DNA from: Candidatus Fimenecus excrementigallinarum
Lineage (GTDB): Bacteria; Bacillota; Clostridia; Oscillospirales; Acutalibacteraceae
Direction: 5' to 3'
Assembly: GCA_018714805.1 (NCBI GenBank)
Contig: DVMW01000044.1
Span: forward strand, 1 to 39,892
Length of the DNA stretch: 39,892 nt
Position 1 is the first letter of the stretch, and the number at the start of each line of letters is the position of its first letter. Below the pieces are notes generated by a model. The model did not search any database and was not told where the DNA came from. It saw nothing but the letters and a program-made list of their open reading frames with translations. Both the position numbers and the translations under genes were made by a program. This document shows, in pieces, positions 13,286 to 24,609 of this stretch.

Positions 13286-15590
13286 GGTACATGAAGCCGC
13301 CAGGGATTTCAACCTGCCCGCCAAACGGCTGACGGACATCCTCGGGAAATACTTCACCGGGGAAAAGAAGTCCCAGACGGCGCTCGAAGAAAAGGAACTG
13401 GACGTGTTGTTCGACGTCTTGACGGCGGAAACGGCGGTGGAGTCGCTTGACAGCTACTTCTCCGCACAGCGCGCCGCCGCGCCGAAAAAGCCGGCGGCCG
13501 AAAAAGCGCCGGCAAAGCCGGCGGCGGATGCGGGCAAAGCGGCCGCGCCCCAAGGGGCCGGCGCGAAAAAGCCGAAGGACCCGGCAAAGCCGATGCAGGC
13601 GCGCACCAAGGGCGAGGTCCGGCGCGTGGATACGCGCGCGGGCAACGTGGAGCTCGACAAATACAACGAGCGCTATGAAAACATCGCGCCCGGCAACAAC
13701 CGCCTCGGCGGCGACAACGCGGTACACAAGCAGAAGCTCAAGCAGAAATCCCAGCAGTACCGCCGCCAGGGGATGCGCTCGCGCAAGCGCGAGACCGAAA
13801 AGGAGCGCATGGCGCGCATTGCCGCCGAACGCGCGAAAAAGCCCGTGCACGTTATCATTCCCGACGAAATTACCGTCGGGGAACTGGCCGCGCGCCTGAA
13901 AATGACGGCGGCCGAGGTTATCAAAAAGCTGTTCGCCTTGGGGCAGATGGCGACGGTCAACGAGGTTATCGATTACGAGACGGCGGCCATTGTCGCGTCC
14001 GAGCTCGGCGCGAAGGTGGAAAAAGAGGTCGTCGTAACCATTGAAGAGCGGATTATCGACGACACCGTGGACGCCGAGGAGGATTTGCAGCCGCGCGACC
14101 CGGTTGTGGTCGTGATGGGCCACGTCGACCACGGCAAGACGTCGCTGCTGGACACCATCCGCCATACCGCGGTCACCTCGACCGAGGCGGGCGGCATCAC
14201 CCAGCACATCGGCGCGTACCGCGTCGACGTCGGCGGGCAGAAGATTACGTTCCTCGATACCCCGGGCCACGCGGCGTTTACCGCCATGCGTGCGCGCGGC
14301 GCGCAGGCGACGGACATCGCCGTGCTGGTTGTCGCGGCGGACGACGGCATTATGCCGCAGACCGTGGAGGCGATAAACCACGCCAAGGCCGCCGGGGTCA
14401 GCATCATTGTCGCCATCAACAAAATGGATAAGCCCGGCGCCTCGACCGAAAAAATCATGCAGCAGCTTACGGAATACGAGCTTATCCCCGAGGAGTGGGG
14501 CGGCGACGTAATCTGCGTGCCGGTCTCCGCAAAAACGGGCATGAACATCGACAAGCTGCTCGAATCCATCCTGCTTGTCGCCGAAATGAAGGAGCTCAAG
14601 GCCAACCCGAACCGTCCCGGCAAGGGCGTGGTCATCGAAGCGCGGCTCGACAAGGGCCGCGGCCCCGTGGCGACGCTGCTTGTGCAGAACGGCACGCTCA
14701 AGGCGGGCGACACCATCGTCGCGGGCATGGCGGTCGGGCGCGTGCGCGTCATGACCAACGACCGCGGGCAGCGGGTGCAGGCGGCCGGCCCCTCCGTGCC
14801 GGTAGAGGTGACGGGCCTGGTCGACGTCCCGCAGGCGGGCGACGCCTTCGACGCCGTTTCCGACGAGCGCCTGGCGCGCGAGCTGGTTGAGCAGCGCAAG
14901 CACGAGGCGAAGGAGGAGGAATTCAAGCAGTACCACAAGGTTACGCTTGACAACCTGTTCGCCTCTATCAACGAGGGCGAGATAAAGGAACTCGACATCA
15001 TCGTCAAGGCGGACGTGCAGGGATCCGTGGAGGCCGTGCGGCAGAGCCTGGAAAAGCTTTCCAACGACGAGGTGCACGTCAAGGTTATCCACGGCGGCGT
15101 CGGCGCGGTCAGCGAATCCGACGTCATGCTCGCCAACGCCTCGAACGCCATTATCGTCGGCTTCAACGTGCGTCCCGACCCGGTGGCGCAGCAGCTGGCC
15201 GAGCGCGACGGCATCGATATGCGGATGTACCGCGTGATTTACGACTGCATTGAAGAGATTGAAGCGGCCATCAAGGGGATGCTCGCCCCGAAATTCCGCG
15301 AGGTACAGCTGGGGCGCGCCGAGGTGCGCAATGTGTTCAAGCTGTCGTCCGCGGGCATGATTGCGGGCTCCTATGTGCTGGACGGCAAAATCACCCGCAA
15401 CGCGCAAATCCGCGTGGTCCGCGACGGCGTGGTCATCACCGAGGACGCCATTGCGTCGCTCAAGCGCTTCAAGGACGACGTCAAGGAGGTCGCGCAGGGC
15501 TACGAATGCGGCGTGGGGCTTGAGAAATTCAACGACATCAAGGAAGGCGACGTCTTGGAGGCGTTCGTCATGGAGGAATACCGCGACTGA
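13269..15590 (+). CDS. infB: Translation initiation factor IF-2
   Basis: A 773-aa GTPase that brings fMet-tRNA to the 30S subunit and promotes subunit joining. ATG 13269 lies after GGGAGGG and starts the typical IF2 N-terminal helix ([19 protein letters not shown]). A Lys/Ala/Pro-rich linker (~75-120) precedes the IF2N domain. The G domain follows with G1 GHVDHGKT at 284-291, G3 DTPGHAAF and G4 NKMD, then the beta-barrel domains and the C-terminal fMet-tRNA binding domain. All GTPase motifs are intact. It overlaps ylxQ; rbfA begins 33 bp downstream. Confidence 0.97.
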   Translation: MTKKYKVHEAARDFNLPAKRLTDILGKYFTGEKKSQTALEEKELDVLFDVLTAETAVESLDSYFSAQRAAAPKKPAAEKAPAKPAADAGKAAAPQGAGAKKPKDPAKPMQARTKGEVRRVDTRAGNVELDKYNERYENIAPGNNRLGGDNAVHKQKLKQKSQQYRRQGMRSRKRETEKERMARIAAERAKKPVHVIIPDEITVGELAARLKMTAAEVIKKLFALGQMATVNEVIDYETAAIVASELGAKVEKEVVVTIEERIIDDTVDAEEDLQPRDPVVVVMGHVDHGKTSLLDTIRHTAVTSTEAGGITQHIGAYRVDVGGQKITFLDTPGHAAFTAMRARGAQATDIAVLVVAADDGIMPQTVEAINHAKAAGVSIIVAINKMDKPGASTEKIMQQLTEYELIPEEWGGDVICVPVSAKTGMNIDKLLESILLVAEMKELKANPNRPGKGVVIEARLDKGRGPVATLLVQNGTLKAGDTIVAGMAVGRVRVMTNDRGQRVQAAGPSVPVEVTGLVDVPQAGDAFDAVSDERLARELVEQRKHEAKEEEFKQYHKVTLDNLFASINEGEIKELDIIVKADVQGSVEAVRQSLEKLSNDEVHVKVIHGGVGAVSESDVMLANASNAIIVGFNVRPDPVAQQLAERDGIDMRMYRVIYDCIEEIEAAIKGMLAPKFREVQLGRAEVRNVFKLSSAGMIAGSYVLDGKITRNAQIRVVRDGVVITEDAIASLKRFKDDVKEVAQGYECGVGLEKFNDIKEGDVLEAFVMEEYRD

Positions 15591-15623
15591 CGCGGCGTTC
15601 GAGCGAGAGGACAGGCGACAGCC

Positions 15624-15980
15624 ATGGCAGGATATAAAACGGACCGCACGAGCGAGGACGTCCGCCGCGAGCTCGTGCTGCGCATCAAGGAACTCAAGGA
15701 CCCGCGCGTCAAGGGCAAAATGCTTACGGTCGTGCGGGTGGAGGTCAGCGCGGACCTTTCGGTTGCGAAGGTTTATGTCAGCGCGCTCGAGGGGCTCGAC
15801 GCGGCGAAGGAGGCCGTCAAGGGCCTGCAAAGCGCGACGGGCTACCTGCGCCGCGAGGTCGGGCAGGCGCTGCACCTGCGCAAGGCGCCGGAGCTGCGCT
15901 TTATCGCGGACGATTCCGTGGAACGCGGCATGGAGATTTTTCAGAAAATGCGGGAAATCTCGGGAGGGGAAAATGCGTAA
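15624..15980 (+). CDS. rbfA: 30S ribosome-binding factor RbfA
   Basis: A 118-aa KH-like protein that helps 16S rRNA 5'-end processing and 30S maturation. The family pattern is clear: TDRTSEDVRRELVLRIKELKDPRVKG-like start, then VRVEVSADLSVAKVYVSAL and LRREVGQALHLRKAPELRFIADDS. A GAGAGGA ribosome site precedes ATG 15624. The last 8 bp overlap nrnA. Confidence 0.95.
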   Translation: MAGYKTDRTSEDVRRELVLRIKELKDPRVKGKMLTVVRVEVSADLSVAKVYVSALEGLDAAKEAVKGLQSATGYLRREVGQALHLRKAPELRFIADDSVERGMEIFQKMREISGGENA

Positions 15981-16932
15981 CGTGACGGTAGAGGAGGCCG
16001 CCGCGCTGCTGCGCGGGCAGGACCAAATCCTCATTTTGACGCACCGCAGCCCCGACGGCGACACGCTCGGCAGCGGGTTTGCGCTGCTGCGCGCGCTGCT
16101 GTCCTGCGGGAAACGCGCGCGGCTTTTGTGCAGCGACCCCATTCCCGCAAAATACGAGTACCTGCGCCGCGGGATTTCCGACGCGGATTTTGCGCCCGCG
16201 TTCGTCGTTGCGGTGGACATCGCCGACGAAAAGCTGCTGGGCGCGCCGCTCGAAGCGCAGTACGCGGGCCGGATTGACCTGTGCGTCGACCACCACCTGT
16301 CCAATACCGGCTATGCAAAGGCGCTGCTTCTGCGCGAATGCGCGGCGACCTGCGAGCTCATAGAGCCGCTGGTGCGTGCGCTGGGCTGCCGCGTAACGCC
16401 GGCGATTGCCGACTGCATTTACACCGGGCTTTCGACGGATACGGGCTGCTTCCGGTATTCCAACGTCACGCCCGAAACGTTTGAGCTCGCGGCCGAAATG
16501 CTGCGCGCCGGCGCGGATTTTGACAACATCAACCGTGTGATGTTCGAGACCAAGACGAAAACGTATTTGAAGCTCGAAGCGCTGGTGCTCGCCTCGCTCG
16601 AGCTGCACTTCGGCGGCCGCTGCGCCGCGGTGACCATTACGCAGGAGATGTTCCGGGAAAGCGGCTCGAACGAAACGGAGTGCGACGGCATCGCCTCTCT
16701 CCCGCGTAAAATTGAGGGCGTCGAGGTGGGGCTGACCCTGCGCGAGCGCGCGGACGGCAGCTTCAAGGTCTCGGTGCGCACCTACGCGCCGTATGACGCG
16801 TCCGCCGTTTGCGCGGCGCTCGGCGGCGGCGGCCATGCGCGCGCCGCGGGCTGCGAGATTGACAAAAACGACCTGGCTGCGGGCAAGGCGCGTCTGCTTT
16901 CCGCCGTGCAGCGGGAACTGGAAGCAAGATGA
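15973..16932 (+). CDS. nrnA: DHH-family bifunctional oligoribonuclease / PAP phosphatase NrnA
   Basis: A 319-aa protein with GGGAGGGG before ATG 15973. It has the DHH domain motifs (THRSPDGDTLGSG near the N-terminus, VAVDIAD, and CVDHHLSNTGYA) and the DHHA1 domain ending in GGGGHARAAGCEI. The family degrades short RNA oligonucleotides to mononucleotides and removes the 3' phosphate from pAp with Mn2+. It is commonly encoded between rbfA and truB in Firmicutes, as here. It overlaps truB by 4 bp (ATGA). Confidence 0.93.
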   Translation: MRNVTVEEAAALLRGQDQILILTHRSPDGDTLGSGFALLRALLSCGKRARLLCSDPIPAKYEYLRRGISDADFAPAFVVAVDIADEKLLGAPLEAQYAGRIDLCVDHHLSNTGYAKALLLRECAATCELIEPLVRALGCRVTPAIADCIYTGLSTDTGCFRYSNVTPETFELAAEMLRAGADFDNINRVMFETKTKTYLKLEALVLASLELHFGGRCAAVTITQEMFRESGSNETECDGIASLPRKIEGVEVGLTLRERADGSFKVSVRTYAPYDASAVCAALGGGGHARAAGCEIDKNDLAAGKARLLSAVQRELEAR

Positions 16933-17819
16933 CGGGATTTCTTTGTATCGACAAACCGGCGGGGCTCACCTCGTTTGCGGTCGTGCGCCGCGTGCGGGGG
17001 ATTCTTGGCGTAAAAAAGGCCGGCCATACCGGCACGCTCGACCCGATGGCGACCGGGGTGCTCCCCGTGGCGCTTTCGGGCGCTTCGCGTTTTATCGAGC
17101 TGCTGCCCGCCAAGGAAAAAGCTTACACGGCGCGCGTGCGGCTGGGGCTGACGACCGACACGCTCGACATCACGGGCAGGGTTCTGACGACCTGCCCCGT
17201 CCGCGTCTCTCCCGACGAAATCCGCCGCGCGGCGGCGCGGTTTTTGGGGGACAGCGAGCAGCTGCCGCCGATGTATTCGGCGCTTTCGCAAAACGGCGTG
17301 CGGCTGTACGAGCTCGCCCGCCGCGGCGAGACGGTCGAGCGCAAGCCGCGCCCTGTGCATATCGCCGTGCTCGAGGTGACGGACATTGCGGACGACGAAT
17401 TTACCCTGACCGCCACGGTTTCGGCGGGGACGTATATCCGCTCGCTTGCGCACGACATCGGGCAGGCGCTCGGCACGGGCGCGGTGCTCACCGCCCTGCG
17501 GCGTACGGCGGCGAACGGGTTTACAAAAACGCAGTGCGTCACGCTCGAGACGCTCGAACGCCTGCAAAGCGAGGGCCGCGTATCCGAGGTCCTGCACTCG
17601 GTGGACGCGTGTCTTGGCGCGTACCCGGCGCTGACGGTGACCGCGCCGCAGGCCGTGCGCTTTCATAACGGCGGCGAGCTGGCCGCCGAACGGCTCAAGG
17701 GACTTTGCGCCCCGGGGCTTTACCGCGTGTACGCCCCGGACGGCGGCTTTTTGGGCGTCGGCAGCCTCCCCGCGGACGGGGAAAGTTTACTTGTAAAGCG
17801 GGTGTTTGCCGATGGCTGA
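16929..17819 (+). CDS. truB: tRNA pseudouridine-55 synthase TruB
   Basis: A 296-aa enzyme converting U55 to pseudouridine in the T arm of tRNAs. The catalytic Asp38 lies in GHTGTLDPMATGVLP; the FLCIDKPAGLTSF start, EKAYTARVRLG and SAGTYIRSLAHDIG motifs are all present. Its start overlaps the nrnA stop by 4 bp and its stop overlaps ribF by 8 bp. Confidence 0.96.
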   Translation: MTGFLCIDKPAGLTSFAVVRRVRGILGVKKAGHTGTLDPMATGVLPVALSGASRFIELLPAKEKAYTARVRLGLTTDTLDITGRVLTTCPVRVSPDEIRRAAARFLGDSEQLPPMYSALSQNGVRLYELARRGETVERKPRPVHIAVLEVTDIADDEFTLTATVSAGTYIRSLAHDIGQALGTGAVLTALRRTAANGFTKTQCVTLETLERLQSEGRVSEVLHSVDACLGAYPALTVTAPQAVRFHNGGELAAERLKGLCAPGLYRVYAPDGGFLGVGSLPADGESLLVKRVFADG

Positions 17820-18714
17820 ACCGGGCTTCTGTCTGGCGCTTGGCGCCTTTGACGGGCTGCATCTGGGGCACCAAAATGTTCTAAGAGAAACGGAAAAAGG
17901 CCCGGGGCGCAAAGCCGCGCTGCTGTTTACCAAGCATCCCGCCGCGGTGCTTGCGGGCGTTTCCCCGCCCGCGCTTCTGACCGGCGAAGACCGGGAGGCG
18001 CTGCTGGCACGCTGGGGGATACAGCCGGTGTACCTGGACTTTTCCGGCGTGCGCGACCTTTCCGCCGAAGCGTTTTTTTCGGAGATTCTGCAAAACCGCC
18101 TGCACGCGACGGCGCTGTGCTGCGGGGAAAATTATACGTTCGGCCAGGGCGGCCGCGGCGACGCGTCGCTTTTGAAAACGCTGTGCGAGGCGGCCGGCGT
18201 CCGGCTGCACATTGCCGAGACCGCGATGTTCGACGGCGCGCCGGTCTCCTCCTCGCGCATCCGCCGCGCGCTGCAGGCGGGCGACGTCCCGGCGGCGAAC
18301 GCGATGCTCGGCCGGCCGTTTTCCTATGCGTTCGAGGTCGTGGCGGGCGACCGCCGCGGCCGGAAGCTGCGGTTCCCCACGATAAACCAGTTTTTCCCCG
18401 CGGGCTTTGTGCGCCCGAAATACGGCGTGTACGCGTCGCGCGTGCGCGTCGGCGGCGCGCTTTATCCGGCGGTGACGAATTTCGGCGTGCGCCCGACCAT
18501 CGGGACGAACACCGCCCGCAGCGAGACCTGCATTTTGGACTACAGCGGCGACCTGTACGGACAGCGCGTACGCGTGGAGCTGCTTTGCTACCTGCGCCCC
18601 GAGGAGAAATTCCCGTCGCTCGACGCGCTTTCCGCCGCAATTGCCCGCGACGCCGCCCGCGCGCGGGAATATGTGGAAAAGGCTTGCATTCTTGGTGAAA
18701 ATTCGGTAAAATAA
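17812..18714 (+). CDS. ribF: Bifunctional riboflavin kinase / FAD synthetase RibF
   Basis: A 300-aa enzyme making FMN and FAD from riboflavin. The N-terminal adenylyltransferase half has LGAFDGLHLGHQ and later SSSRIRRAL; the C-terminal kinase half has GDRRGRKLRFPTIN, where most relatives have Gly before FPT rather than Arg, and KYGVYASRV. ATG 17812 is preferred; a TTG at 17806 is an in-frame alternative and no clear ribosome site favours one. It ends the rimP operon; a weak hairpin (18724-18738) follows. A promoter for the next gene lies in its last codons. Confidence 0.93.
   Translation: MAEPGFCLALGAFDGLHLGHQNVLRETEKGPGRKAALLFTKHPAAVLAGVSPPALLTGEDREALLARWGIQPVYLDFSGVRDLSAEAFFSEILQNRLHATALCCGENYTFGQGGRGDASLLKTLCEAAGVRLHIAETAMFDGAPVSSSRIRRALQAGDVPAANAMLGRPFSYAFEVVAGDRRGRKLRFPTINQFFPAGFVRPKYGVYASRVRVGGALYPAVTNFGVRPTIGTNTARSETCILDYSGDLYGQRVRVELLCYLRPEEKFPSLDALSAAIARDAARAREYVEKACILGENSVK
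18684..18712 (+). promoter_or_regulatory. Promoter for the iron-type alcohol dehydrogenase, inside the end of ribF
   Basis: TTGCAT at 18684-18689 and TAAAAT at 18707-18712 with a 17-bp spacer, overlapping the last codons of ribF. The dehydrogenase starts at 18767. Confidence 0.7.
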
Positions 18715-18766
18715 TTTTGTATCGGCAGCGTTTCTGCCAAAAATTCATAAAGGACGGTGCTACGCC

Positions 18767-19975
18767 ATGTGGGCATTGAAGGTCGCATACTACCGCGCGT
18801 TTCAGAAAATCATGAAGGTCTTTATGTATTTCCTCGACTGGTCGGAGCCGCAGCTTCTGACGGGGCCGGGCTGCATTAAGCAGCTGCCGGACGTCATTGC
18901 GCAAAAGGGGATTCAGAACATCCTTATCGTAACGGACAAGGGCCTGATGAACCTCCACCTGCTCGACGGGCTTTTTGCGCAGCTGACGGCGAAGAACATC
19001 CACTACGTCGTCTATGACGGCGTGCAGCCCAACCCCACCATCGACAACATCGAGGAGGCGCGCGACCTCTTTTTGCAGCACAACTGCGAGGGGATTATCG
19101 CCTTCGGCGGCGGCAGCCCGATGGACTGCGCCAAGGCGGCGGCGGCGCGCGTGGTGCGCCCGAACAAGACCATCCCGCAGATGCGCGGCGTCTTAAAGGT
19201 CATGCACAAGCTGCCCCCGTTCTATGCGGTGCCCACGACGGCGGGCACGGGCTCGGAAACGACGCTTGCGGCGGTCGTCTCCAACCCCCAGACGCATGAA
19301 AAATACGCGATTAACGACCCGTCTTTGCGCCCGAAGTTCGCGGTGCTCGACCCGGAGCTGACCGTGGGCCTGCCCCCGCACATTACCTCCACAACGGGGC
19401 TCGACGCGCTGACGCACGCGGTGGAAGCGTATATCGGCAAGAGCAACGTCCCCTCGACGCGCGAATACGCCGAAAAGGCGACGAAGCTTATCTTTGAAAA
19501 TCTCGAAACCGCATACGCGGACGGCAAAAACATCGAGGCGCGCAACAATATGCTGCTCGCGTCGTTCTATGCGGGCATGGCGTTTACGCGCGCCTATGTC
19601 GGCTATGTCCATGCCATCGCGCACAACCTCGGCGGGATGTACGGGATTGCCCACGGCCTTGCGAACGCGGTGATTCTGCCCGTGGTGCTCGAGGAATACG
19701 GCGCCGCCATTTACCCGCAGCTTGCGCGGCTGGCGGATATTGCGGGCGTTTCCGGCGCGAGCGAGGCGGACAAGGCGTGCAAGTTTATCGAGGCCATAAA
19801 GGGCATGAACGCGCGCATGAACATCCCGACGGGCTTTGCGCAGATTCGCGACGAGGACATCGACCTGGTTGTCGAGCGCGCCATGAAGGAAGCGCACCCG
19901 CTCTACCCGACGCCGGTCATCTTTACGAAAGACCGCCTGGCGGCGATTGTCCGCCGGCTGAAGACGGAAGCGTAA
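18767..19975 (+). CDS. Iron-containing alcohol dehydrogenase
   Basis: A 402-aa group III (Fe-ADH) enzyme; AAAGGA at 18749-18754 precedes the ATG. The N-terminal NAD(P)-binding half has FGGGSPMDCAKAAA. The metal ligands match the family spacing: Asp213 and His217 (GLDALTHAVEAY), His282 (VHAIAHN) and His296 (IAHGLANA). The family reduces aldehydes to alcohols or the reverse; close types include butanol and 1,3-propanediol dehydrogenases, so a fermentative role is likely, but the substrate is not readable. It has its own promoter and terminator, so it is a single-gene unit. Confidence 0.92.
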   Translation: MWALKVAYYRAFQKIMKVFMYFLDWSEPQLLTGPGCIKQLPDVIAQKGIQNILIVTDKGLMNLHLLDGLFAQLTAKNIHYVVYDGVQPNPTIDNIEEARDLFLQHNCEGIIAFGGGSPMDCAKAAAARVVRPNKTIPQMRGVLKVMHKLPPFYAVPTTAGTGSETTLAAVVSNPQTHEKYAINDPSLRPKFAVLDPELTVGLPPHITSTTGLDALTHAVEAYIGKSNVPSTREYAEKATKLIFENLETAYADGKNIEARNNMLLASFYAGMAFTRAYVGYVHAIAHNLGGMYGIAHGLANAVILPVVLEEYGAAIYPQLARLADIAGVSGASEADKACKFIEAIKGMNARMNIPTGFAQIRDEDIDLVVERAMKEAHPLYPTPVIFTKDRLAAIVRRLKTEA

Positions 19976-19994
19976 TTCGGCGAACAGAGACAAG

Positions 19995-20030
19995 AAAAGC
20001 GGCTCCCACGTTCGGAGCCGCTTTTTCTTT
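19995..20030 (+). terminator. Terminator of the alcohol dehydrogenase gene
   Basis: A 12-bp perfect stem (19995-20006 with 20014-20025) followed by a T-rich tract. Confidence 0.88.
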
Positions 20031-20290
20031 TGCGCGGTTACCCTTTTCGGGCGAAATCCTGCCAGTCGCCGCATGTCCGGCGGTTTTTGGCTTTCGCCTT
20101 GCAAGCTGAAACGGATTTTAAAGGTGTGTTCATTATAAAAGGGAATACAGGCAAATGGTAAGCGTTTTGCGGCTCGATTCGGGTGAAAATCTGCCCGAAC
20201 GGTGCTTTTGTGCGAAAAAACAGTTGATACTTTGTCGGTTTTCTGCGATAATATATCCGTATATCGGCAAAAAGGAAAGGTGGACTTTTC
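20031..20290 (+). other. gltX upstream region with no recognisable gene
   Basis: About 260 bp. It contains a few short GC-rich inverted sequences near 20060-20095, an AT-rich part near 20110-20150, and the gltX promoter at 20224-20252. No T-box motif or other known riboswitch was recognised. A 31-codon minus-strand frame (start near 20133) lacks a ribosome site and is not called. Confidence 0.6.
20224..20252 (+). promoter_or_regulatory. Promoter of the gltX-glnS operon
   Basis: TTGATA at 20224-20229 and GATAAT at 20247-20252 with a 17-bp spacer; the GTG start of gltX is at 20291. Confidence 0.72.
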
Positions 20291-21958
20291 GTGACGGACA
20301 CCGAAAAAATAGCGGCGCTGTTGTTCCCGGAGGTCAACAAGACGCCGGCGGACTTAGAGGCGCAGTACCCGCCGCGCGCGCTGCCCGAGGGGGCGCGTGT
20401 GACGCGGTTTTCGCCGAGCCCCACGGGGTATTTGCACATCGGCGGCCTGTTTGGGGCGCTGGCGGACTATATGACCGCGAAGCAGTCCGGCGGGCTTGTG
20501 TACCTGCGCATTGAGGATACGGACAAAAAGCGGGAGGTAAAAGGCGGCGTAGAGGCCATCTTGGACGGCCTGACGGGCTTTGGCATCACCTTTGACGAGG
20601 GCGTGACGAAAGACGGCGAAGCCGGTGCGTACGGCCCCTATACGCAAAGCGAGCGCGTGGAAATTTACCGCATTGTCGCCAAGGACCTGGTGAGGCGCGG
20701 CCTTGCGTACCCGTGCTTTTGCACCGAGGAGGCGCTTTCTGCGCTGCGCGCGCAGCAGGAGGCCGACGGCGCGCCGTTTTTCGGGTATTACGGGCAGTAC
20801 GCCAAGTGCCGCGATTTGTCGGACGAGGAGATTGAAGAAAAGCTTCGCGCCGGCAAGCCCTATGTGCTGCGCTTTCGTTCGACGGGCGATATGGACAGGC
20901 GCATCCGCATAGAGGACCTTGCCCGCGGCAAGCTTGAAATGCCCGAAAACGTGATTGACGAGGTGCTTTTGAAAAGCGACGGCGTGCCGACCTACCATTT
21001 CGCGCACGTCTGCGACGACCATTATATGCGCACCACGCACGTGATTCGCGGCGAGGAGTGGCTCCCGTCGCTGCCCAAACATATCGCGCTGTTTTCCGCG
21101 TGCGGCTTCCGCGCGCCGAAATATGCCCACACCCCGCAGATTATGAAGCTCGACGAGGAAACGGGCGGCAAACGGAAAATTTCCAAGCGCAAGGACCCGG
21201 AGGCGGCGGTGCAGTATTTCGCAAAGGCGGGCTACCCAGCCGAGAGCGTCCTCGAATATTTGCTGACGCTGCTCAATTCCAATTTTGAGGACTGGCGGCG
21301 CGCCAACCCCGACGCCCCGCTTACCGCATTCCCCTTCAACCTCAAAAAGCTGTCGGTTTCGGGCGCGCTGTTTGACGCGGCCAAGCTGCGCGACGTCAGC
21401 AAGACCTGCATTTCCCGTATGTCGGGGCAGGCGGTGTACGACGCGACGCGCTCTTGGGCGAAGGCGAACGACCCCGATTTTGCCGCGCGGCTCGAGGCGG
21501 ACCGGGAAAAGGCGCTCGGGATGCTCTCCCTGGACCGCGGCGGCAAAAAGCCGCGCAAGGACCTGGCGGCGTTTTCCGAGGTGCAGCCGTATTTTTCCTA
21601 TATGTACGACGACCTCTTTGCGCCCGACTACACGCTGCCCGGGCACATTGCCCCCGCGGACGCGGCGGCGGTGCTGGAGCGGTATTTGGAGGTCTGGTCG
21701 CCGGACGATGACAATCCGGCTTGGTTTGAAAAGGTCAAATCCATTTGCGCGCCGCTGGGCTTTGCGGCGGAAATGCGCGACTGGAAGGCCGCGCCGGGCG
21801 ATTACAAGGGCAGCGTCAGCGACGTGTCCACGGTGATTCGCATTGCGGCGACAGGCCGGCAGAACACGCCGGATTTGTGCGCGATTCTCAAGCTTTTGGG
21901 CGAAACAAGCGTGCGCGCAAGGCTTTCGGCGGCGGCGGCGCACTACCGCGGCGCGTGA
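20291..21958 (+). CDS. gltX: Glutamate--tRNA ligase
   Basis: A 555-aa class I synthetase starting with GTG after an AAGGAAAGGTGG ribosome site. The ATP-binding motif appears as SPSPTGYLHIGG (HIGH-type) near residue 40-50 and the KMSKS-type motif as KRKISKRKD. It is longer than the usual ~485 aa, with about 35 extra residues before the first motif and a long C-terminal half, a layout that I recall in several gut Clostridia. It charges tRNA-Glu; whether it also misacylates tRNA-Gln is uncertain because a GlnRS gene follows 24 bp downstream. Confidence 0.95.
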   Translation: MTDTEKIAALLFPEVNKTPADLEAQYPPRALPEGARVTRFSPSPTGYLHIGGLFGALADYMTAKQSGGLVYLRIEDTDKKREVKGGVEAILDGLTGFGITFDEGVTKDGEAGAYGPYTQSERVEIYRIVAKDLVRRGLAYPCFCTEEALSALRAQQEADGAPFFGYYGQYAKCRDLSDEEIEEKLRAGKPYVLRFRSTGDMDRRIRIEDLARGKLEMPENVIDEVLLKSDGVPTYHFAHVCDDHYMRTTHVIRGEEWLPSLPKHIALFSACGFRAPKYAHTPQIMKLDEETGGKRKISKRKDPEAAVQYFAKAGYPAESVLEYLLTLLNSNFEDWRRANPDAPLTAFPFNLKKLSVSGALFDAAKLRDVSKTCISRMSGQAVYDATRSWAKANDPDFAARLEADREKALGMLSLDRGGKKPRKDLAAFSEVQPYFSYMYDDLFAPDYTLPGHIAPADAAAVLERYLEVWSPDDDNPAWFEKVKSICAPLGFAAEMRDWKAAPGDYKGSVSDVSTVIRIAATGRQNTPDLCAILKLLGETSVRARLSAAAAHYRGA

Positions 21959-21982
21959 AACCAGAAAAGGAGGCGTTTTGAA

Positions 21983-23665
<1,683 letters not shown>

Positions 23666-23700
23666 AGCATTCTTTTTGCGGCAAAGGAGTTCCTGTGCAA

Positions 23701-24387
23701 ATGGCAAAGAAACCAAAAACCGACGGCCACGCCGTCCTGTACCGGATTGTGCTGGCGGTGCTCGCCGTGTGCGTGCCCGTCTCGGCGTATTTTTGCAATT
23801 TCTTTTACACCCTGACCAAATCCACCGCCTTTCAGCTGCTCGCGCAGCTGCAGGGGGATTCTACGGACTCGGGCCTGACCGAGGATTTCTGGAGCATTCG
23901 GGCGCTGCTGCGCGACGTCCTGCCCTCGGTGCAAAGCCTTTTGGGGGAGGGGGAGCTCGGCGTATCGCTGCCCGCGTCCGTTGCGGCGCTGAAAGCGCCC
24001 GCCGTGGTGTTCGTCGTCTGCCTGGTGCTGGCTGCGGCGCTCGCGGTCGTGCTGTTCTTTTTCGCCTGCTTTTCCAAAAAGAAAACCATCCCGATTTGCA
24101 TTTCGGTCGTCGGCGTGCTTACGATGCTTGCCATGTACATAGCGTTCCGCCAAATTTCCGCGCCGTTTTTGGACGGCAGCATCAACCTGGCGGATTTCCT
24201 GCCCTCGTCCGTCATCTCCGTGCTGCTGGGCGGGATGTTCTCCGTAGAGGCCTTCCGGCTGACGACGGGCTATTACCTGATGCTGTTCCTGTTTATCGCC
24301 ATGGCGCTTTGGGCGGGCGCGAATAAGCTTATCGAGCTCGGCGACCGTCCCCCGAAGGAGAAAAAGCCGAAAAAGCAGGCCGAATAA
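23701..24387 (+). CDS. Polytopic membrane protein of unknown function
   Basis: A 228-aa protein; AGGAG at 23685-23689 precedes ATG 23701 (a GTG at 23695 is a possible alternative). About four membrane segments: ~13-38, ~97-120, ~126-146 and ~180-200. An extracytoplasmic loop of about 55 residues (Ser/Leu/Asp-rich) lies between the first two, and a lysine-rich cytoplasmic tail (PPKEKKPKKQAE) ends the protein. No family was recognised. It lies 35 bp after glnS and is probably co-transcribed with the synthetases, though nothing suggests a functional link. Confidence 0.8.
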   Translation: MAKKPKTDGHAVLYRIVLAVLAVCVPVSAYFCNFFYTLTKSTAFQLLAQLQGDSTDSGLTEDFWSIRALLRDVLPSVQSLLGEGELGVSLPASVAALKAPAVVFVVCLVLAAALAVVLFFFACFSKKKTIPICISVVGVLTMLAMYIAFRQISAPFLDGSINLADFLPSSVISVLLGGMFSVEAFRLTTGYYLMLFLFIAMALWAGANKLIELGDRPPKEKKPKKQAE

Positions 24388-24394
24388 ACAAAAC

Positions 24395-24424
24395 AGAACC
24401 GGCGCAGCCAAAAGCTGCGCCGGT
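24395..24424 (+). terminator. Hairpin after the membrane protein gene
   Basis: An 11-bp perfect stem (24398-24408 with 24414-24424) and a CAAAA loop, 10 bp past the stop codon. It lacks a T tract. The same stem, with a different loop and a T tract, recurs at 24610-24644. Confidence 0.6.
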
Positions 24425-24457
24425 CAGACGTTTGAAGAAGCTTCAATCGAGCCACAC

Positions 24458-24558
24458 AAAAGTTTTCGCCCGCCTTTTTGAAAAGGCGGCGGGGTCGAGG
24501 GGCGGCGCCCCCGTCGCGTCCCGCAGGACGCGAAATACCTGCCTTTTCATAGCGCAGG
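24458..24558 (+). repeat. Dispersed structured repeat, copy 2
   Basis: 24458-24535 match 10412-10489 at 77 of 78 positions in the same orientation; weaker similarity extends to GCGCAGG at 24558. Unlike copy 1, the two later hairpins of the first element are absent here. Confidence 0.85.
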
Positions 24559-24609
24559 TGACAGCGCGTGGTCCGGCTTGCTGTGGTGCGGCAATTTTTT
24601 GGATAATTT

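Noticed and set aside
12957-16304. An 1115-codon open frame on the minus strand
   Set aside because: It lies antisense to infB, rbfA and part of nrnA, which have full family motifs. Long antisense frames are expected in GC-rich genes and the translation is Arg/His/Val-rich without domains.
18724-18738. Hairpin GGCAG/CTGCC after ribF as a terminator of the rimP operon
   Set aside because: Only 5 bp of stem and no T run; read-through into the dehydrogenase gene is possible.
20031-20290. A possible T-box before gltX
   Set aside because: No TGGNACC-type motif or matching terminator was found there.
20038-20439. A minus-strand frame upstream of and into gltX, including a 31-codon end with two Cys
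   Set aside because: Covers the gltX promoter and start, has no ribosome site, and no family pattern was recognised.
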